From positions 248,001 to 312,000 of the forward strand of contig DJWO01000014.1 in the NCBI GenBank assembly GCA_002441005.1: a DNA stretch of 64,000 nt. Direction: 5' to 3'. Source of the DNA: Candidatus Aminicenantes bacterium UBA6228 (GTDB lineage Bacteria; Acidobacteriota; Aminicenantia; Aminicenantales; Saccharicenantaceae). A program made the position numbers and the translations under genes. The notes below the pieces were generated by a model. The model saw only the letters and a list, made by a program, of their open reading frames with translations. It did no database searches and had not been told where the DNA came from. Within the stretch, counting starts at the first letter, position 1. Every line of letters starts with the position of its first letter. Below are positions 63,117 through 64,000 of this stretch, piece after piece.

Positions 63117-63170
63117 GCAAAAAAGTTCTTTTTCTTTTAATGGGCGCACGCAAAAAATTTTTTCTTTTAA
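63117..63170. repeat. Two near-identical T-rich direct repeats
   Basis: GCAAAAAAGTTCTTTTTC (63117-63134) extends as TTTTAA, and the copy GCAAAAAATTTTTTCTTTTA begins at 63150. The units are about 33 bases apart and differ by a few bases. They lie in the AT-rich stretch between tRNA-Pro and the regulator gene. Confidence 0.4.
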
Positions 63171-63299
63171 GGAATCAATTTTTGCGGTCTTTGTCTTTCT
63201 ACTGACGCAAGGACGAGCCGCTTCCCAACCCAGACGGAGCAGGCATTTGAAATTAAACTCCCCAAAATTCTCTTTACATTATCAAAATAACTTTGTATC

Positions 63300-63320
63300 G
63301 TAATTGTAGATTGTGATTAC
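63300..63320. promoter_or_regulatory. Dyad upstream of the Cro/C1-type regulator
   Basis: GTAAT (63300-63304) and ATTAC (63316-63320) form an inverted repeat with an 11-base spacer. It lies 34 bases before the regulator ATG, where such proteins often bind to control their own gene. A TATTAT (63336-63341) 12 bases before the ATG could be the -10. No Shine-Dalgarno sequence is seen. Confidence 0.3.
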
Positions 63321-63353
63321 TCTATAGATACATACTATTATTTTAATACTACA

Positions 63354-63563
63354 ATGTCAAAAGAGATTTCGCTGATAGGCAAAAATATAAAGAAATTAAG
63401 AAAACAAAAGGGCTTATCGCAAGACCGGCTTTCTAAATTGGCTGATATTTCCTATAACACGGTCATAAAGTTGGAGTCGGGCGGTATCACCAACCCTTCA
63501 ATTGATACGCTTCAAAAATTAGCCAAAGCCCTTAATGTTTCGGTCAATGATTTATTAAGGTAA
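63354..63563 (+). CDS. Cro/C1-type (XRE) helix-turn-helix regulator
   Basis: The 69-residue protein is a single HTH_3 domain: IKKLRKQKGLSQDRLSKLAD, then ISYNTVIKLESGGITNPSID as the recognition region and LQKLAKALNVSVNDLL. Controller proteins of restriction-modification systems are often this size, and the next gene is a methyltransferase-like protein seven bases after the stop. The region is more AT-rich than the genome around it and the gene lacks an obvious ribosome-binding site, consistent with acquired DNA. Confidence 0.88.
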   Translation: MSKEISLIGKNIKKLRKQKGLSQDRLSKLADISYNTVIKLESGGITNPSIDTLQKLAKALNVSVNDLLR

Positions 63564-63570
63564 TTTAGCT

Positions 63571-64000
63571 ATGACCAAAGAACAAAAATTTTACAAAGCA
63601 CTGCAAGATGTATTTATCGGCGCCAAGATTGAGGGCCAAGGTGGTTTTGTTAATTTGATGAAGATAAAATCAAATTACTACCGCAAGATTGAAGACATCC
63701 TAAAAAAAGATATCGAAGCGGCCTTAAAAAGCCACCCTAAATTCAGGGATGAACTCTTTGACAAACTTTATTCCTTTTTCAGCCGCTATTTTACCGAAAG
63801 CGGCTCAATCTATTTCAACTCCACGCCTTTTCATAACAATATCTACGAAAAGGTTTATACAGATGAAAAGGATGTCATCCTCTTCTGGAAAACACAGATG
63901 CTCTACTATGTTAAAACTGACAGGATTTTTAGAAGTTTGCCAGTTGAGTTTGACGGATTTAAGTTTTACTTTGACGCTTCAAAGATAGAAAGCAAAAAAG
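63571..64000 (+). CDS. DNA-methyltransferase-like restriction-modification protein, 3'-truncated
   Basis: An ATG at 63571, seven bases after the HTH stop, opens a frame that runs out of the window with 143 codons visible. The N-terminus (MTKEQKFYKALQDVFIGAKI) and the later FFSRYFTESGSIYF and EKVYTDEKDVILFWKTQMLY match from memory the N-terminal region of adenine-specific DNA methyltransferases of large restriction-modification enzymes. The catalytic motifs lie beyond the window, so the call rests on resemblance. With the Cro/C1-type gene in front it suggests a restriction-modification operon. Confidence 0.6.
   Translation, partial: MTKEQKFYKALQDVFIGAKIEGQGGFVNLMKIKSNYYRKIEDILKKDIEAALKSHPKFRDELFDKLYSFFSRYFTESGSIYFNSTPFHNNIYEKVYTDEKDVILFWKTQMLYYVKTDRIFRSLPVEFDGFKFYFDASKIESKK

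Noticed and set aside
62966..63205. Plus-strand frame across tRNA-Pro
   Set aside because: The tRNA cloverleaf explains the conserved sequence.
1..64000. CRISPR array, transposase gene or rRNA gene
   Set aside because: No regularly spaced repeats, no transposase-like protein and no rRNA sequence were recognised by eye.

Overview
The window looks like a chromosomal segment of an anaerobic, Gram-negative-type (diderm) bacterium of moderate GC content. Outer-membrane beta-barrels (DUF5916, FadL/OmpP1), an OmpA-type lipoprotein and RND pumps show two membranes. A class III (oxygen-sensitive) ribonucleotide reductase and a rubredoxin / ferredoxin:thioredoxin-reductase-like redox cluster point to anaerobic life. 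Many secreted peptidases and beta-propeller proteins suggest a heterotroph that degrades proteins and peptides. The mix resembles Acidobacteriota-related lineages such as Candidatus Aminicenantes; that placement is inferred from gene content and was not tested.

Layout. 1-7 kb: the end of a DUF5916 outer-membrane protein, a membrane protein with a degenerate HD-GYP-like domain, a small beta-barrel and a large SBBP/InlB-like/CARDB surface protein. 7.3-15 kb: an efflux operon with one adaptor and two RND permeases but no outer-membrane factor. 15-17 kb: ACT-domain malic enzyme and a CBS protein behind a strong promoter. 17-20.5 kb: a leftward operon nrdD - redoxin - nrdG - dut, headed by two tandem sequences that match the NrdR box. 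20.7-26 kb: YjbQ, an MFS transporter, an amidase and a glucose-6-phosphate isomerase. 26-29.6 kb: secreted proteins including a FecR/DUF6600 protein and a Spy-like protein. 29.7-33.2 kb: a complete ribose-type sugar ABC importer (B-A-C). 33.4-47 kb: FadL porin, DUF3467 protein, M64 peptidase, agmatinase-type ureohydrolase, ferritin-like protein, S9 peptidase, two propeller proteins and a lactate permease. 47-54 kb: a frameshifted secreted protein, an OmpA lipoprotein, an MBL-fold hydrolase, a four-gene redox cluster (rubredoxin, glutaredoxin, FTR-rubredoxin fusion, flavoprotein) and a HEPN-motif protein. 54-61 kb: M14 peptidase, esterase, HExxH peptidase and aldo/keto reductase. 61-62.8 kb: an ArsA/Get3-like ATPase with an HSP20-like tail, overlapped by two small related genes. 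62.9-64 kb: tRNA-Pro(CGG), then more AT-rich DNA with a Cro/C1-type regulator and the start of a DNA-methyltransferase-like gene, which may be the edge of an island.

The strongest leads are the NrdR-type operator pair with a redoxin inside the class III RNR operon, the ArsA-HSP20 operon with its two paralogous small partners, the FTR-rubredoxin redox cluster, the possible tRNA-Pro island boundary, a one-base frameshift in an A-tract, and several genes whose best promoter lies so close to the start codon that the transcript would be leaderless or nearly so. No CRISPR array, transposase or rRNA gene was seen.
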